From Gammaproteobacteria bacterium (GTDB taxonomy: Bacteria > Pseudomonadota > Gammaproteobacteria > Steroidobacterales > Rariloculaceae), in assembly GCA_004357505.1 (NCBI GenBank), contig SMWC01000070.1, forward strand, positions 1-12,728: a stretch of DNA of 12,728 nucleotides, written 5' to 3'. This document shows positions 1 through 7,688 of the stretch, piece after piece (the first letter of the stretch is position 1; every line of letters begins with the position of its first letter). The translations under genes and the position numbers were made by a program. The notes below the pieces were generated by a model, which was given only the letters and a program-made list of their open reading frames with translations, ran no database searches and was not told where the DNA came from.

Positions 1-142
1 CGTACTCAATCGTGTCGCCACCATGCTTCGCAGACATCACCTTCGTCAGCGCCGCCGTCAACGTCGTCTTGCCATGATCGACATGACCTATCGTCCCAAC
101 ATTGACATGCGGCTTCGTTCGGTTGAATTTTTCTTTGGCCAC
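1..142 (-). CDS. tuf: Elongation factor Tu, N-terminal fragment (cut by window edge)
   Basis: EF-Tu is the cytoplasmic GTPase that delivers aminoacyl-tRNA to the ribosomal A site. Only the first 47 codons are present before the window ends. The start of the family is unmistakable: MAKEKFNRTKPHVNVGTIGH, followed by the nucleotide-binding P-loop GHVDHGKT at residues 19-26. The start codon is GTG at 142-140; two consecutive in-frame TAA codons at 146-151 rule out any upstream start, and the next Met is residue 36. A GAGAGG ribosome-binding site at 152-157 sits 9 bases upstream. It follows fusA by 62 bp in the usual str-operon order. Many gammaproteobacteria carry two nearly identical tuf genes; whether a second exists here cannot be seen. 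Confidence 0.97.
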   Translation of the reverse strand, partial: MAKEKFNRTKPHVNVGTIGHVDHGKTTLTAALTKVMSAKHGGDTIEY

Positions 143-151
143 GATTTATTA

Positions 152-157
152 CCTCTC
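152..157 (-). promoter_or_regulatory. Ribosome-binding site of tuf
   Basis: On the minus strand GAGAGG lies 9 bases before the GTG codon of tuf. It supports the non-ATG start, which is also forced by the in-frame TAA TAA between the site and the GTG. The rest of the 62-bp fusA-tuf spacer (143-204) shows no clear hairpin or terminator, so read-through from fusA into tuf is expected. Confidence 0.75.
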
Positions 158-204
158 AAAATTCTCTAAGTAATAGTCGCTAATCTTCTCATGCGGATGA
201 TCGA

Positions 205-2298
205 CTAGGTTCTATTTTTGATTATGGGCTCCGCAACGTTGGCGGGTACTCGGGAATACTGACCGAACTCCATCGTGTATGTCGCGCGCCCTTGACTCAT
301 CGAGCGTAAATCAGTCGCGTAGCCGAACATCTCGGCTAGGGGCACGTCCGCACGGATGATCTTTCCCGACGGCGAATCCTCAATCTCATGGAGCACGCCT
401 CGGCGGCGGCTCAGGTCACCATTGACATCGCCCATATAGTCCTCTGGTGTAACCACTTCGACTTTCATCACCGGTTCCAGGAGAACCGGCTTGGCTTTCG
501 CCGCACCATCCTTGAAGGCCATGGACCCTGCAATCTTGAACGCGATCTCGCTGGAATCCACATCGTGGTAGGAACCATCATATAGCGTCACCCTGCAATC
601 TAGGACGGGATAGCCCGCAATGACCCCGTTTCCCATCTGCTCCTGGACACCTTTGTTTACAGCCGATATGAATTCCTTCGGCACAGCACCACCAACGATC
701 TTGTTGACAAATTCATAGCCTGATCCCGACGGCAGAGGCTCTAAGCGTAGATAGACATGGCCATACTGCCCGCGACCGCCAGTCTGTCGAACGAATCTTC
801 CTTCCTGCTCGACTGTAGTACGTATCGTCTCTCGATACGCTACTTGCGGCCTGCCGACGTTAGCCTCAACGTTGAACTCGCGCTTCATCCGATCGACGAT
901 AATCTCCAGATGAAGCTCGCCCATACCGGAAATAATAGTCTGCGCTGATTCCTCATCGGTATGCACACGAAACGACGGATCCTCCTTCGCGAGCTTACTC
1001 AGTGCGGCGCCCATCTTGTCCTGATCTGCCTTCGTCTTTGGCTCGACTGCGATGGATATAACTGGCTCCGGAAACTCCATGCGTTCCAATTGGATGGGCT
1101 GCTTTAGATCGGTGAGGCTGTCACCCGTGGTGACGTCTTTGAGCCCCACGGCCGCCGCAATGTCCCCAGCGCGCACTTCCTTTAATTCCTCGCGATCATT
1201 GGCGTGCATCTGCAATAAGCGGCCGATACGCTCACGTTTTCGTTTTCCCGGATTATAAATCGTATCTCCTGAACTCAAGACCCCAGAGTAGACTCGGAAG
1301 AATGTTAAGTTCCCGACAAAAGGATCCGTCGCAATTTTGAACGCGAGAGCTGCGAACGGCTCATCATCCGAAGCCAATCGCTGGATCTCCGAGTCATCGT
1401 CCGCGACACCCTTGACCGGTGGACGGTCCTCCGGCGAGGGCAGATAATCGATGACGGCATCCAAGACCGCCTGAACGCCCTTATTTTTGAAAGCCGAGCC
1501 ACACAATACCGGTGTGACCTCTCCGGCAATGCACCGTGACCGCAAGCCACGCTTGATTTCATCCTGAGTAAGCGTCCCCTTGTCAACGTATTTCTCAAGT
1601 AGTTGATCATTGCCTTCAGCGGCAGCCTCAATGAGTTTCTCCCGCCATTCAGTCGCCAAAGCTACTAGATTCTCTGGAATCTCTCCCTCCTCAAATTGAG
1701 TGCCCTGACTCGCGTCGTCCCAGGTAATGGCTTTCATTTTCACCAGATCAACGACACCTTGAAAGGTGTCCTCGGCACCGATGGGGATTTGTATCAAGAC
1801 CGGCGTGCCCTTCAAGCGCTCCTCGATTTGCGACACGACACGAAAGTAGTCGGCGCCGGCCCGGTCCATCTTGTTGATGAACGCCATTCGCGGTACATCG
1901 TATCGGTTGGCCTGACGCCAGACCGTCTCCGACTGCGGTTCCACGCCGCCGACCGAGCAAAATACCGCAAGCGCACCATCAAGTATTCGAAGGCTGCGCT
2001 CCACTTCAATCGTAAAATCGACGTGACCGGGAGTATCGATAATATTGATGCGGTACTCGGGCCGACTCTGGTCCATGCCTTTCCAGAAACAGGTAGTCGC
2101 AGCAGAGGTAATGGTAATTCCGCGCTCCTGTTCCTGTTCCATCCAGTCCATGATGGCTGCGCCGTCGTGTACCTCACCTAGCTTGTGAGAGACGCCCGTA
2201 TAGAAAAGGATTCGCTCAGTCGTAGTAGTCTTGCCGGCATCGATGTGAGCCATGATGCCGATATTGCGATAACGCTCGATAGGGGTCTGCCTTGCCAC
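205..2298 (-). CDS. fusA: Elongation factor G
   Basis: EF-G is the translocation GTPase that moves tRNA and mRNA after peptide-bond formation and, with ribosome recycling factor, splits ribosomes. The 697-residue product is close to the E. coli length (704 from memory). Visible GTPase motifs are AHIDAGKTT (17-25), the switch I segment RGITITSAATT (59-69), DTPGH (88-92), NKMD (142-145) and the SAF-type motif near 268-270. Domain III has SGMGELHLEI (457-466). Domain IV has the loop GGRGQYGH (507-514) and HDVDSSE near 578-584, which reaches the decoding centre. The domain V end is conserved. The start is GTG at 2298-2296: an in-frame TGA at 2308-2310 excludes anything upstream, and GAGG at 2306-2309 lies 7 bases before it. 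The stop is TAG. It lies 22 bp after rpsG and 62 bp before tuf, in canonical str order. The C-terminus looks intact, with no frameshift. It is the standard EF-G type, not a tetracycline-resistance relative. Confidence 0.99.
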   Translation of the reverse strand: MARQTPIERYRNIGIMAHIDAGKTTTTERILFYTGVSHKLGEVHDGAAIMDWMEQEQERGITITSAATTCFWKGMDQSRPEYRINIIDTPGHVDFTIEVERSLRILDGALAVFCSVGGVEPQSETVWRQANRYDVPRMAFINKMDRAGADYFRVVSQIEERLKGTPVLIQIPIGAEDTFQGVVDLVKMKAITWDDASQGTQFEEGEIPENLVALATEWREKLIEAAAEGNDQLLEKYVDKGTLTQDEIKRGLRSRCIAGEVTPVLCGSAFKNKGVQAVLDAVIDYLPSPEDRPPVKGVADDDSEIQRLASDDEPFAALAFKIATDPFVGNLTFFRVYSGVLSSGDTIYNPGKRKRERIGRLLQMHANDREELKEVRAGDIAAAVGLKDVTTGDSLTDLKQPIQLERMEFPEPVISIAVEPKTKADQDKMGAALSKLAKEDPSFRVHTDEESAQTIISGMGELHLEIIVDRMKREFNVEANVGRPQVAYRETIRTTVEQEGRFVRQTGGRGQYGHVYLRLEPLPSGSGYEFVNKIVGGAVPKEFISAVNKGVQEQMGNGVIAGYPVLDCRVTLYDGSYHDVDSSEIAFKIAGSMAFKDGAAKAKPVLLEPVMKVEVVTPEDYMGDVNGDLSRRRGVLHEIEDSPSGKIIRADVPLAEMFGYATDLRSMSQGRATYTMEFGQYSRVPANVAEPIIKNRT

Positions 2299-2320
2299 GT
2301 CCTTGCCTCAAATCCATTGA

Positions 2321-2800
2321 CTACCACCGGTAGTGGGCGAACGCCTTATTGGCCTCGGCCATCCGGTGGGTGTCCTCTCGCTTTTTAACTGCAGACCCTC
2401 GGTTTTCGGCGGCATCCATGAGTTCGTGTGCTAGACGCAGCGCCATCGTTTTTTCGGACCGCTTCCGCGCCGCATCGATTGCCCAGCGCATTGCCAGGGT
2501 CTCTCTGCGCGTCGCCCGAACTTCTACGGGCACCTGATAGGTTGCACCACCTACGCGTCTGGATTTCACTTCGACCGACGGCTTGATGTTGTCCAACGCT
2601 TGGCCCAGAATTTCGAGCGCCTTCTCCTTATCGTGCCCGGATCGGTCGGCGATTCTCTCAAGCGCGCGATAGACGATCTGCTCTGCGACCGATTTCTTAC
2701 CACTCAGCATGATCATGTTGATGAATTTCGCAAGCCGCTGATTGCCGTATTTCGGGTCGGGCAACACGGTGCGGCGCGGCGCTCGGTTTCGTCTCGACAT
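2321..2800 (-). CDS. rpsG: 30S ribosomal protein S7
   Basis: S7 is a primary assembly protein that binds the 3' major domain of 16S rRNA and nucleates the head of the small subunit near the E site. The 159-residue product carries the family signature region from DPKYGN (15-20) through LSGKKSVAEQIVYRA (32-46), the rRNA-binding beta-hairpin VEVKSRRVGGATYQVPVEV (77-95), and the conserved C-terminal segment ending AFAHYRW. It stops there, without the longer tail of E. coli K-12 S7. The ATG at 2800 follows the rpsL TGA by only 3 bp. The best Shine-Dalgarno-like run, AAGAG at 2808-2812, lies inside rpsL and is weak, so translational coupling to rpsL is likely (inference). In E. coli S7 represses its own operon through the rpsL-rpsG spacer; that spacer is essentially missing here. 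Confidence 0.99.
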   Translation of the reverse strand: MSRRNRAPRRTVLPDPKYGNQRLAKFINMIMLSGKKSVAEQIVYRALERIADRSGHDKEKALEILGQALDNIKPSVEVKSRRVGGATYQVPVEVRATRRETLAMRWAIDAARKRSEKTMALRLAHELMDAAENRGSAVKKREDTHRMAEANKAFAHYRW

Positions 2801-2803
2801 GAC

Positions 2804-3178
2804 TCAGCTCTTTGGACGCTTAGATCCGTATTTGGATCGGCTTTGGCGACGATCACTTACACCGGCGCAATCCAAGGTTCCCCGTATGACGTGATAACGC
2901 ACGCCCGGCAGATCCTTCACACGACCACCACGAATCAGCACGATCGAGTGCTCCTGAAGATTGTGTCCCTCGCCGCCGATATAGCTCGTCACCTCGAAGC
3001 CGTTCGTCAACCGGACTCGGGCCACCTTGCGCATCGCGGAGTTGGGCTTCTTCGGCGTGGTGGTGTAGACCCGCGTACAGACACCGCGTTTCTGCGGCGA
3101 GGCCCCGAGCGCCGGAACCTTGCTCTTAGCTCTCCTTTTCGATCGCGGCTTGCGAACCAGTTGATTTGTCGTCGCCAT
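2804..3178 (-). CDS. rpsL: 30S ribosomal protein S12
   Basis: S12 sits at the decoding centre of the 30S subunit and controls accuracy; it is the classical streptomycin-resistance target. The 124-residue product matches E. coli S12 in length and nearly throughout. TTTPKKPNSAMRK (39-51) contains Lys43, and RGGRVKDLPG (83-92) contains Lys88 and Asp89, the latter being the residue that RimO beta-methylthiolates in E. coli. Lys43 and Lys88 are the wild-type, streptomycin-sensitive residues (numbering includes Met1). The basic N-terminal tail (NQLVRKPRSKRRAKSK) is typical of its extended rRNA-binding arm. ATG at 3178 is preceded by AGG at 3185-3187 with a 6-base spacer, a modest site. It is the first gene of the str cluster, 159 bp after rpoC, with candidate promoter and hairpins in between. 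It ends in TGA, 3 bp before rpsG. Confidence 0.99.
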   Translation of the reverse strand: MATTNQLVRKPRSKRRAKSKVPALGASPQKRGVCTRVYTTTPKKPNSAMRKVARVRLTNGFEVTSYIGGEGHNLQEHSIVLIRGGRVKDLPGVRYHVIRGTLDCAGVSDRRQSRSKYGSKRPKS

Positions 3179-3200
3179 CTCTTACCTATAAATAAAGATC

Positions 3201-3230
3201 GGCCCGCTGCCGGTTCTCGGCATCCGGGCC
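3201..3230 (-). promoter_or_regulatory. Strong hairpin in the rpsL leader, possible attenuator
   Basis: An inverted repeat spans exactly these 30 bases. Read on the minus strand, GGCCCG (3225-3230) pairs with CGGGCC (3201-3206), and inside it TGCCG pairs with CGGCA around the loop AGAAC. This gives 6 + 5 GC-rich base pairs separated by a small 2/1 internal loop. It is followed on the transcribed strand by the U-rich stretch ATCTTTATTTATAG and then, 22 bases after the hairpin, by the rpsL ATG. The pattern could be a leaky intrinsic terminator or attenuator between the rif and str genes, a ribosomal-protein binding leader, or an mRNA-stabilising structure. The U-run is interrupted, so full termination looks unlikely. 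The structure is visible in the sequence; the function is inference. Confidence 0.6.
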
Positions 3231-3279
3231 TCATTACAATTGCCTCCAGCGACCTGCTATGAGGCTTCGAGTTTTTCTA

Positions 3280-3296
3280 GTCAGCGCCTCGCTGAC
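3280..3296 (-). promoter_or_regulatory. Perfect 7-bp stem-loop in the rpoC-rpsL spacer
   Basis: Minus-strand GTCAGCG (3290-3296) and CGCTGAC (3280-3286) are perfect reverse complements around a 3-base AGG loop. On the transcribed strand it is followed by TAGAAAAACTCG, not by a T-run, so it is not a classical terminator in the direction of the operon. It could protect the rpoC mRNA 3' end, act as a processing signal, or be the first hairpin of an rpsL leader RNA starting just upstream. Function unproven. Confidence 0.45.
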
Positions 3297-3311
3297 CTTG
3301 GGCAGCAGGAA

Positions 3312-3341
3312 AGTCTAGGGGTCGTCCTCATGGACTGTCAA
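3312..3341 (-). promoter_or_regulatory. Candidate sigma-70 promoter of the str cluster
   Basis: On the minus strand a perfect -35 hexamer TTGACA (3341-3336) overlaps the TGA stop of rpoC. After an 18-base spacer comes TAGACT (3317-3312), which matches the -10 consensus at 4 of 6 positions. Transcription would start near 3305 and give a leader of roughly 127 bases containing both hairpins before rpsL. E. coli transcribes the str operon from its own promoter upstream of rpsL, so a promoter at this junction is plausible. The weak -10 and slightly long spacer keep the call tentative; read-through from rpoC may contribute as well or instead. Confidence 0.45.
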
Positions 3342-6300
3342 CTAATACTTGTTGCCCCAGCCTCCTCGGTCTTCTCTGCGGCACCTGGGCCCTCTTCCGC
3401 ATGTGGCTCGACCACTTTTTCCACCGCTGCCGTGCCTTCCACCGCTGCCGTGCCTCTGATCTCTTCCTTCAGGGAGGCCTCCAGTTTCTTCAGTTCCTGG
3501 GCCAGAACGTCTTCCTCGCTCCTGCGGCGCTCCTCATGATGGGCGAAGCCCGTGCCAGCCGGAATCAGTCGGCCGACGATTACATTCTCCTTCAGACCTC
3601 GAAGGTCATCCTGCATACCGCGAACCGCCGCTTCGGTCAGAACCCGGGTGGTCTCCTGGAAGGAAGCAGCTGAAATGAACGACTCCGTCGCCAGGGAGGC
3701 CTTGGTTATTCCCAGCAGGACCGGCTCATACGTTGCCGGATGCCCTCCGTTCGCTTCAAGTTCCTCGTTGGCCTCAAGGACCCTGGCCCGATCAACCTGC
3801 TCACCCCGGAGAAAACGTGTGTCACCAGGATCCTTAATCTCTGCTTTGCGTAACATCTGCCGAATGATGACCTCAATGTGCTTGTCATTGATCTTCACTC
3901 CCTGCAGCCGGTAGACATCCTGGATCTCGCGAACCAGATAGTCCGCCAGCCGTTCAACGCCCTGCAGGCGCAGGATATCGTGAGGATGCGGCTCACCATC
4001 TGCGATCATCTCGCCGCGAGTGACCGTCTCCCCCTCGAACACGTTGAGGTGCCGCCATTTCGGAATCAACTCCTCATGCCGCTCACCGTCGTGCTCGGTA
4101 ATGACCAGCCGGCGCTTACCTTTGGTTTCCTTACCGAAGCTCACGGTACCGGTGTGTTCTGCGAGAATCGCCGGTTCCTTGGGCTTGCGGGCCTCAAACA
4201 AATCCGCTACCCGAGGCAGCCCGCCGGTGATATCGCGAGTTTTTGTGGACTCCTGCGGCAGACGTGCCAACACATCCCCAACCACAACTCGAGCACCGTT
4301 CGCCATGCTTAATACCGCACCCGACGGCAGCGCATATACGGCCGGAATATCCGTGTTCGGGAAGCACAGCGACTCACCCTTGTCATCAACTAGTTTAGCT
4401 GTCGGCCGATAGTCGGTACCCGCACCGCGCTGGGCCGGATCCAGAACCACGGTGCTGGTCAGTCCGGTGATCTCGTCGACCTGGGTGGCGACGGTTACAT
4501 CATCAATGAAATCTTCAAACTCGATACGGCCGCTAACCTCCGTTACGACCGGATGAGTATGTGGATCCCAACTCGCGACGAGTTGGCCTGGCTCGACGGA
4601 GTCACCATCCTGGATGCTGAGAATCGCGCCATAAGGTACTTTATAGCGCTCGCGTTCGCGGCCGAATTGATCGACCACCGACAGTTCGCAGGACCGGGAT
4701 ATCGCCACCAGATGCCCTTTCTCCTCGTGTTTCACAGTCTTTACGTTGTGCATCCGGATCGTACCGGTCGTTTTAACCTCGACGCTGTTAACAGCAGCGG
4801 AGCGGGACGCTGCGCCGCCGATATGGAACGTGCGCATGGTCAGCTGAGTACCGGGTTCGCCGATCGACTGCGCGGCGATGACGCCAACGGCCTCGCCCTT
4901 ATCGACCAGGCGCCCCCGACCGAGGTCGCGCCCGTAGCACTTGGCGCATACACCGTAGCGCATCTCACAGGTGATGGGCGAGCGCACCAGCAGCTGATCG
5001 ACGGAGGAGGCTTCAAGCAATTCGACCGCCGCCTCGTCCAGTAGCGTACCAGCCTCCAAGATCACCTTATGGGACGAGGGCGCGACCACATCGACCGCTG
5101 TAACGCGGCCCAGAACCCGCTCCCGCAGTGGCTCAACGATGTCACCACCTTCAACCAGAGGTGTCATCATAAGCCCCGCCACGGTGCCGCACTCCGGCCC
5201 CGTCACGACGAGATCCTGAGCCACGTCCACCAGGCGGCGTGTCAGATAACCCGAGTTCGCAGTCTTCAAGGCCGTATCCGCCAGTCCCTTACGCGCACCA
5301 TGCGTCGAAATGAAGTATTGCAATACGTCCAGCCCTTCCCGGAAATTCGCTGTAATGGGTGTTTCAATGATGGAGCCGTCCGGCTTAGCCATCAGGCCGC
5401 GCATGCCGGCCAACTGCCGAATCTGAGCGGCGGAGCCCCTCGCACCCGAGTCGGCCATTATATAGATGGAATTGAAAGATTCTTGCTCAATCAGCTTGCC
5501 CGCGCTGTCTCTCACGGTCTCTACGCTCAACTTGTCCATCATCGCTTTAGCGACTTGGTCATTGGTCCTCGACCAGATATCCACAACCTTGTTGTAGCGC
5601 TCACCGTCAGTGACTAGACCAGAGGCATATTGAGCCTGAATGTCCTTCACTTCTTGCTCGGCGAGGGCCAGTATTTTGGGTTTCTGCTCCGGAACAACCA
5701 TGTCGTTGACTCCGAAGGAGACTCCAGATCGCGTCGCGTACTCAAAGCCCGTGTACATGAGTTGATCGGCGAAGATGACCGTCTTCTTGATCCCGAGCTG
5801 GCGATAACAAGCGTTGATGGCCTTAGAGATCGCTTGCTTGTTCATTGGCTGATTGACGTGATCGAAATTCAATCCAGCTGGCATGATCTCCGAGAGCAGC
5901 GCTCGGCCAACGGTAGTTTCAACGAGCCTGGAGCCGGATTCCGAATCATCTTCTTCACCCGCTGCGGCTGTCTTTACGCGAACCTTGATACGTGCGTGTA
6001 GCTCGACGTTTCGCGTCTCGTAGGCCCGATGAACCTCGTCGATGTCTGTGAAAACCATACCTTCGCCTTTGGAGTTGATCCGCTCTCGAGTCATGTAATA
6101 CAAGCCAAGAACCACGTCTTGAGAAGGAACGATGATCGGTTCACCGTTTGCGGGAGACAGGATGTTGTTGGTCGACATCATCAAGGCCCTCGTCTCAAGC
6201 TGAGCTTCCAGCGAGAGCGGCACATGGACTGCCATTTGATCGCCGTCGAAGTCGGCGTTGAACGCCGTACACACGAGCGGATGCAGTTGAATGGCCTTGC

Positions 6301-7630
6301 CTTCAATCAATACCGGTTCGAAAGCCTGGATACCCAGTCGGTGCAACGTCGGCGCCCGGTTCAACATGACCGGATGCTCACGAATCACCTCTTCCAGGAT
6401 ATCCCAGACTTCGGTGCCCTCGCGCTCTACCAATCTCTTGGCGGCCTTGATGGTTGTCGCATCACCGCGAAGCTGAAGCTTCGAGAAGATAAATGGCTTG
6501 AACAGCTCCAGCGCTAGTTTCTTGGGCAGCCCGCACTGGTGCAACTTTAGCGTCGGACCGACAACGATCACCGAGCGACCTGAATAGTCGACGCGCTTGC
6601 CGAGCAGATTCTGCCGGAAACGCCCCTGCTTACCCTTGATCATGTCAGCCAAGGACTTTAATGGCCGCTTGTTGGTGCCTGTAATCGCTCGTCCACGGCG
6701 TCCGTTATCCAACAACGCATCCACAGACTCCTGCAGCATTCGCTTTTCGTTGCGCACGATAATGTCCGGCGCGTTAAGCTCCAGCAGTCGCCGCAGTCGG
6801 TTGTTCCGGTTGATGACCCGCCGATAGAGATCGTTCAGATCGGACGTCGCGAAGCGGCCACCATCCAGCGGCACTAAGGGCCTGAGATCCGGTGGCAGTA
6901 CCGGCAGGACCGTCATGACCATCCAGCTGGGTTGATTCTTCGAGTTCAGAAATGACTCCAAGAGCTTCAGGCGTTTGGAGAACCGCTTGATCTTAGTCTC
7001 AGAGTTGGTTCCGGCAATATCCTCGCGAACCTGAACGACTTCCGCGCTCAGATCGAGACTCGTTAGCAGATCGCGAACCGCCTCTGCGCCCATGCGCGCA
7101 TCGAACTCGTCGCCATACTGCTCCATCGCCTCCAGATAAGTCTCGTCGGTCAACAGTTGACCTCGCTCCAGTGGCGTCATACCGGGATCCACAACGACAA
7201 ACGCCTCAAAGTAGAGAATTCGCTCGATCTCCCGCAACGTCATGTCCAGCATCAAACCAATTCGCGACGGCAGCGACTTCAGGAACCAGATATGCGCTAC
7301 GGGACTGGCCAACTCAACATGGCCCATTCGCTCCCTGCGCACTTTCGTCTGAGTGACCTCGACGCCGCACTTTTCGCAAACGACTCCACGATGCTTGAGT
7401 CGTTTGTACTTGCCACATAGGCACTCAAAATCTTTAATCGGGCCAAATATTTTCGCGCAGAAAAGCCCGTCCCGCTCAGGTTTGAACGTCCGGTAGTTAA
7501 TCGTCTCCGGCTTCTTTACCTCGCCGTAAGACCAGGACCTAATCATGTCCGGAGAAGCCAGACCGATCCGAATGACATCGAAGTCCTCAACCGGGGTCTG
7601 TTGTCTGAAAAGTTTCAGTAAATCCTTCAT
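3338..7630 (-). CDS. rpoC: DNA-directed RNA polymerase subunit beta-prime
   Basis: Beta-prime forms one jaw of RNA polymerase, the clamp, and half of the active site. The 1430-residue product shows all landmarks at E. coli numbering: zinc ribbon Cys70, 72, 85 and 88; the catalytic magnesium loop NADFDGD (458-464, Asp460/462/464); the second zinc site Cys814, 888, 895 and 898; and the trigger helix TMRTFHIGG (931-939) with His936. After that comes the large insertion SI3 (about 941-1135), whose presence and position are typical of Proteobacteria; the conserved core resumes with GLPRVADLFEARKPKEPAI. The region after AGTGFAHHE (1358-1366) is a non-conserved, charged Ala/Glu-rich tail of about 64 residues, longer than in E. 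coli, with an internal GTAAVE duplication. ATG at 7630 has AGGTGA at 7638-7643, 7 bases upstream. It lies 58 bp after rpoB, and its TGA stop overlaps a candidate promoter for rpsL. Confidence 0.99.
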   Translation of the reverse strand: MKDLLKLFRQQTPVEDFDVIRIGLASPDMIRSWSYGEVKKPETINYRTFKPERDGLFCAKIFGPIKDFECLCGKYKRLKHRGVVCEKCGVEVTQTKVRRERMGHVELASPVAHIWFLKSLPSRIGLMLDMTLREIERILYFEAFVVVDPGMTPLERGQLLTDETYLEAMEQYGDEFDARMGAEAVRDLLTSLDLSAEVVQVREDIAGTNSETKIKRFSKRLKLLESFLNSKNQPSWMVMTVLPVLPPDLRPLVPLDGGRFATSDLNDLYRRVINRNNRLRRLLELNAPDIIVRNEKRMLQESVDALLDNGRRGRAITGTNKRPLKSLADMIKGKQGRFRQNLLGKRVDYSGRSVIVVGPTLKLHQCGLPKKLALELFKPFIFSKLQLRGDATTIKAAKRLVEREGTEVWDILEEVIREHPVMLNRAPTLHRLGIQAFEPVLIEGKAIQLHPLVCTAFNADFDGDQMAVHVPLSLEAQLETRALMMSTNNILSPANGEPIIVPSQDVVLGLYYMTRERINSKGEGMVFTDIDEVHRAYETRNVELHARIKVRVKTAAAGEEDDSESGSRLVETTVGRALLSEIMPAGLNFDHVNQPMNKQAISKAINACYRQLGIKKTVIFADQLMYTGFEYATRSGVSFGVNDMVVPEQKPKILALAEQEVKDIQAQYASGLVTDGERYNKVVDIWSRTNDQVAKAMMDKLSVETVRDSAGKLIEQESFNSIYIMADSGARGSAAQIRQLAGMRGLMAKPDGSIIETPITANFREGLDVLQYFISTHGARKGLADTALKTANSGYLTRRLVDVAQDLVVTGPECGTVAGLMMTPLVEGGDIVEPLRERVLGRVTAVDVVAPSSHKVILEAGTLLDEAAVELLEASSVDQLLVRSPITCEMRYGVCAKCYGRDLGRGRLVDKGEAVGVIAAQSIGEPGTQLTMRTFHIGGAASRSAAVNSVEVKTTGTIRMHNVKTVKHEEKGHLVAISRSCELSVVDQFGRERERYKVPYGAILSIQDGDSVEPGQLVASWDPHTHPVVTEVSGRIEFEDFIDDVTVATQVDEITGLTSTVVLDPAQRGAGTDYRPTAKLVDDKGESLCFPNTDIPAVYALPSGAVLSMANGARVVVGDVLARLPQESTKTRDITGGLPRVADLFEARKPKEPAILAEHTGTVSFGKETKGKRRLVITEHDGERHEELIPKWRHLNVFEGETVTRGEMIADGEPHPHDILRLQGVERLADYLVREIQDVYRLQGVKINDKHIEVIIRQMLRKAEIKDPGDTRFLRGEQVDRARVLEANEELEANGGHPATYEPVLLGITKASLATESFISAASFQETTRVLTEAAVRGMQDDLRGLKENVIVGRLIPAGTGFAHHEERRRSEEDVLAQELKKLEASLKEEIRGTAAVEGTAAVEKVVEPHAEEGPGAAEKTEEAGATSIS
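3420..3455 (-). repeat. Perfect 18-bp tandem duplication in the rpoC tail
   Basis: Bases 3420-3437 are repeated exactly at 3438-3455. On the coding strand the in-frame unit encodes GTAAVE twice in a row (beta-prime residues 1393-1404). Because the unit is 18 bp, gain or loss of copies keeps the frame. It lies in the poorly conserved C-terminal tail, where length change is likely tolerated. Replication slippage is the simplest origin (inference). Confidence 0.9.
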
Positions 7631-7688
7631 CGGAGAATCACCTATTGCGTAGTATTCCGTTTACCTGCGTGCCTTTGTCGCTACGGGT

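Noticed and set aside
2600..3262. Plus-strand reading frame of 220 codons opposite rpsL/rpsG
   Set aside because: It lies antisense to two full-length ribosomal protein genes, has no recognisable protein features, and arises from codon bias of the real genes.
4553..6517. Several plus-strand reading frames of 120-180 codons opposite rpoC
   Set aside because: They are antisense to an intact, highly conserved gene. Their translations show no family motifs and no convincing ribosome-binding sites were seen.
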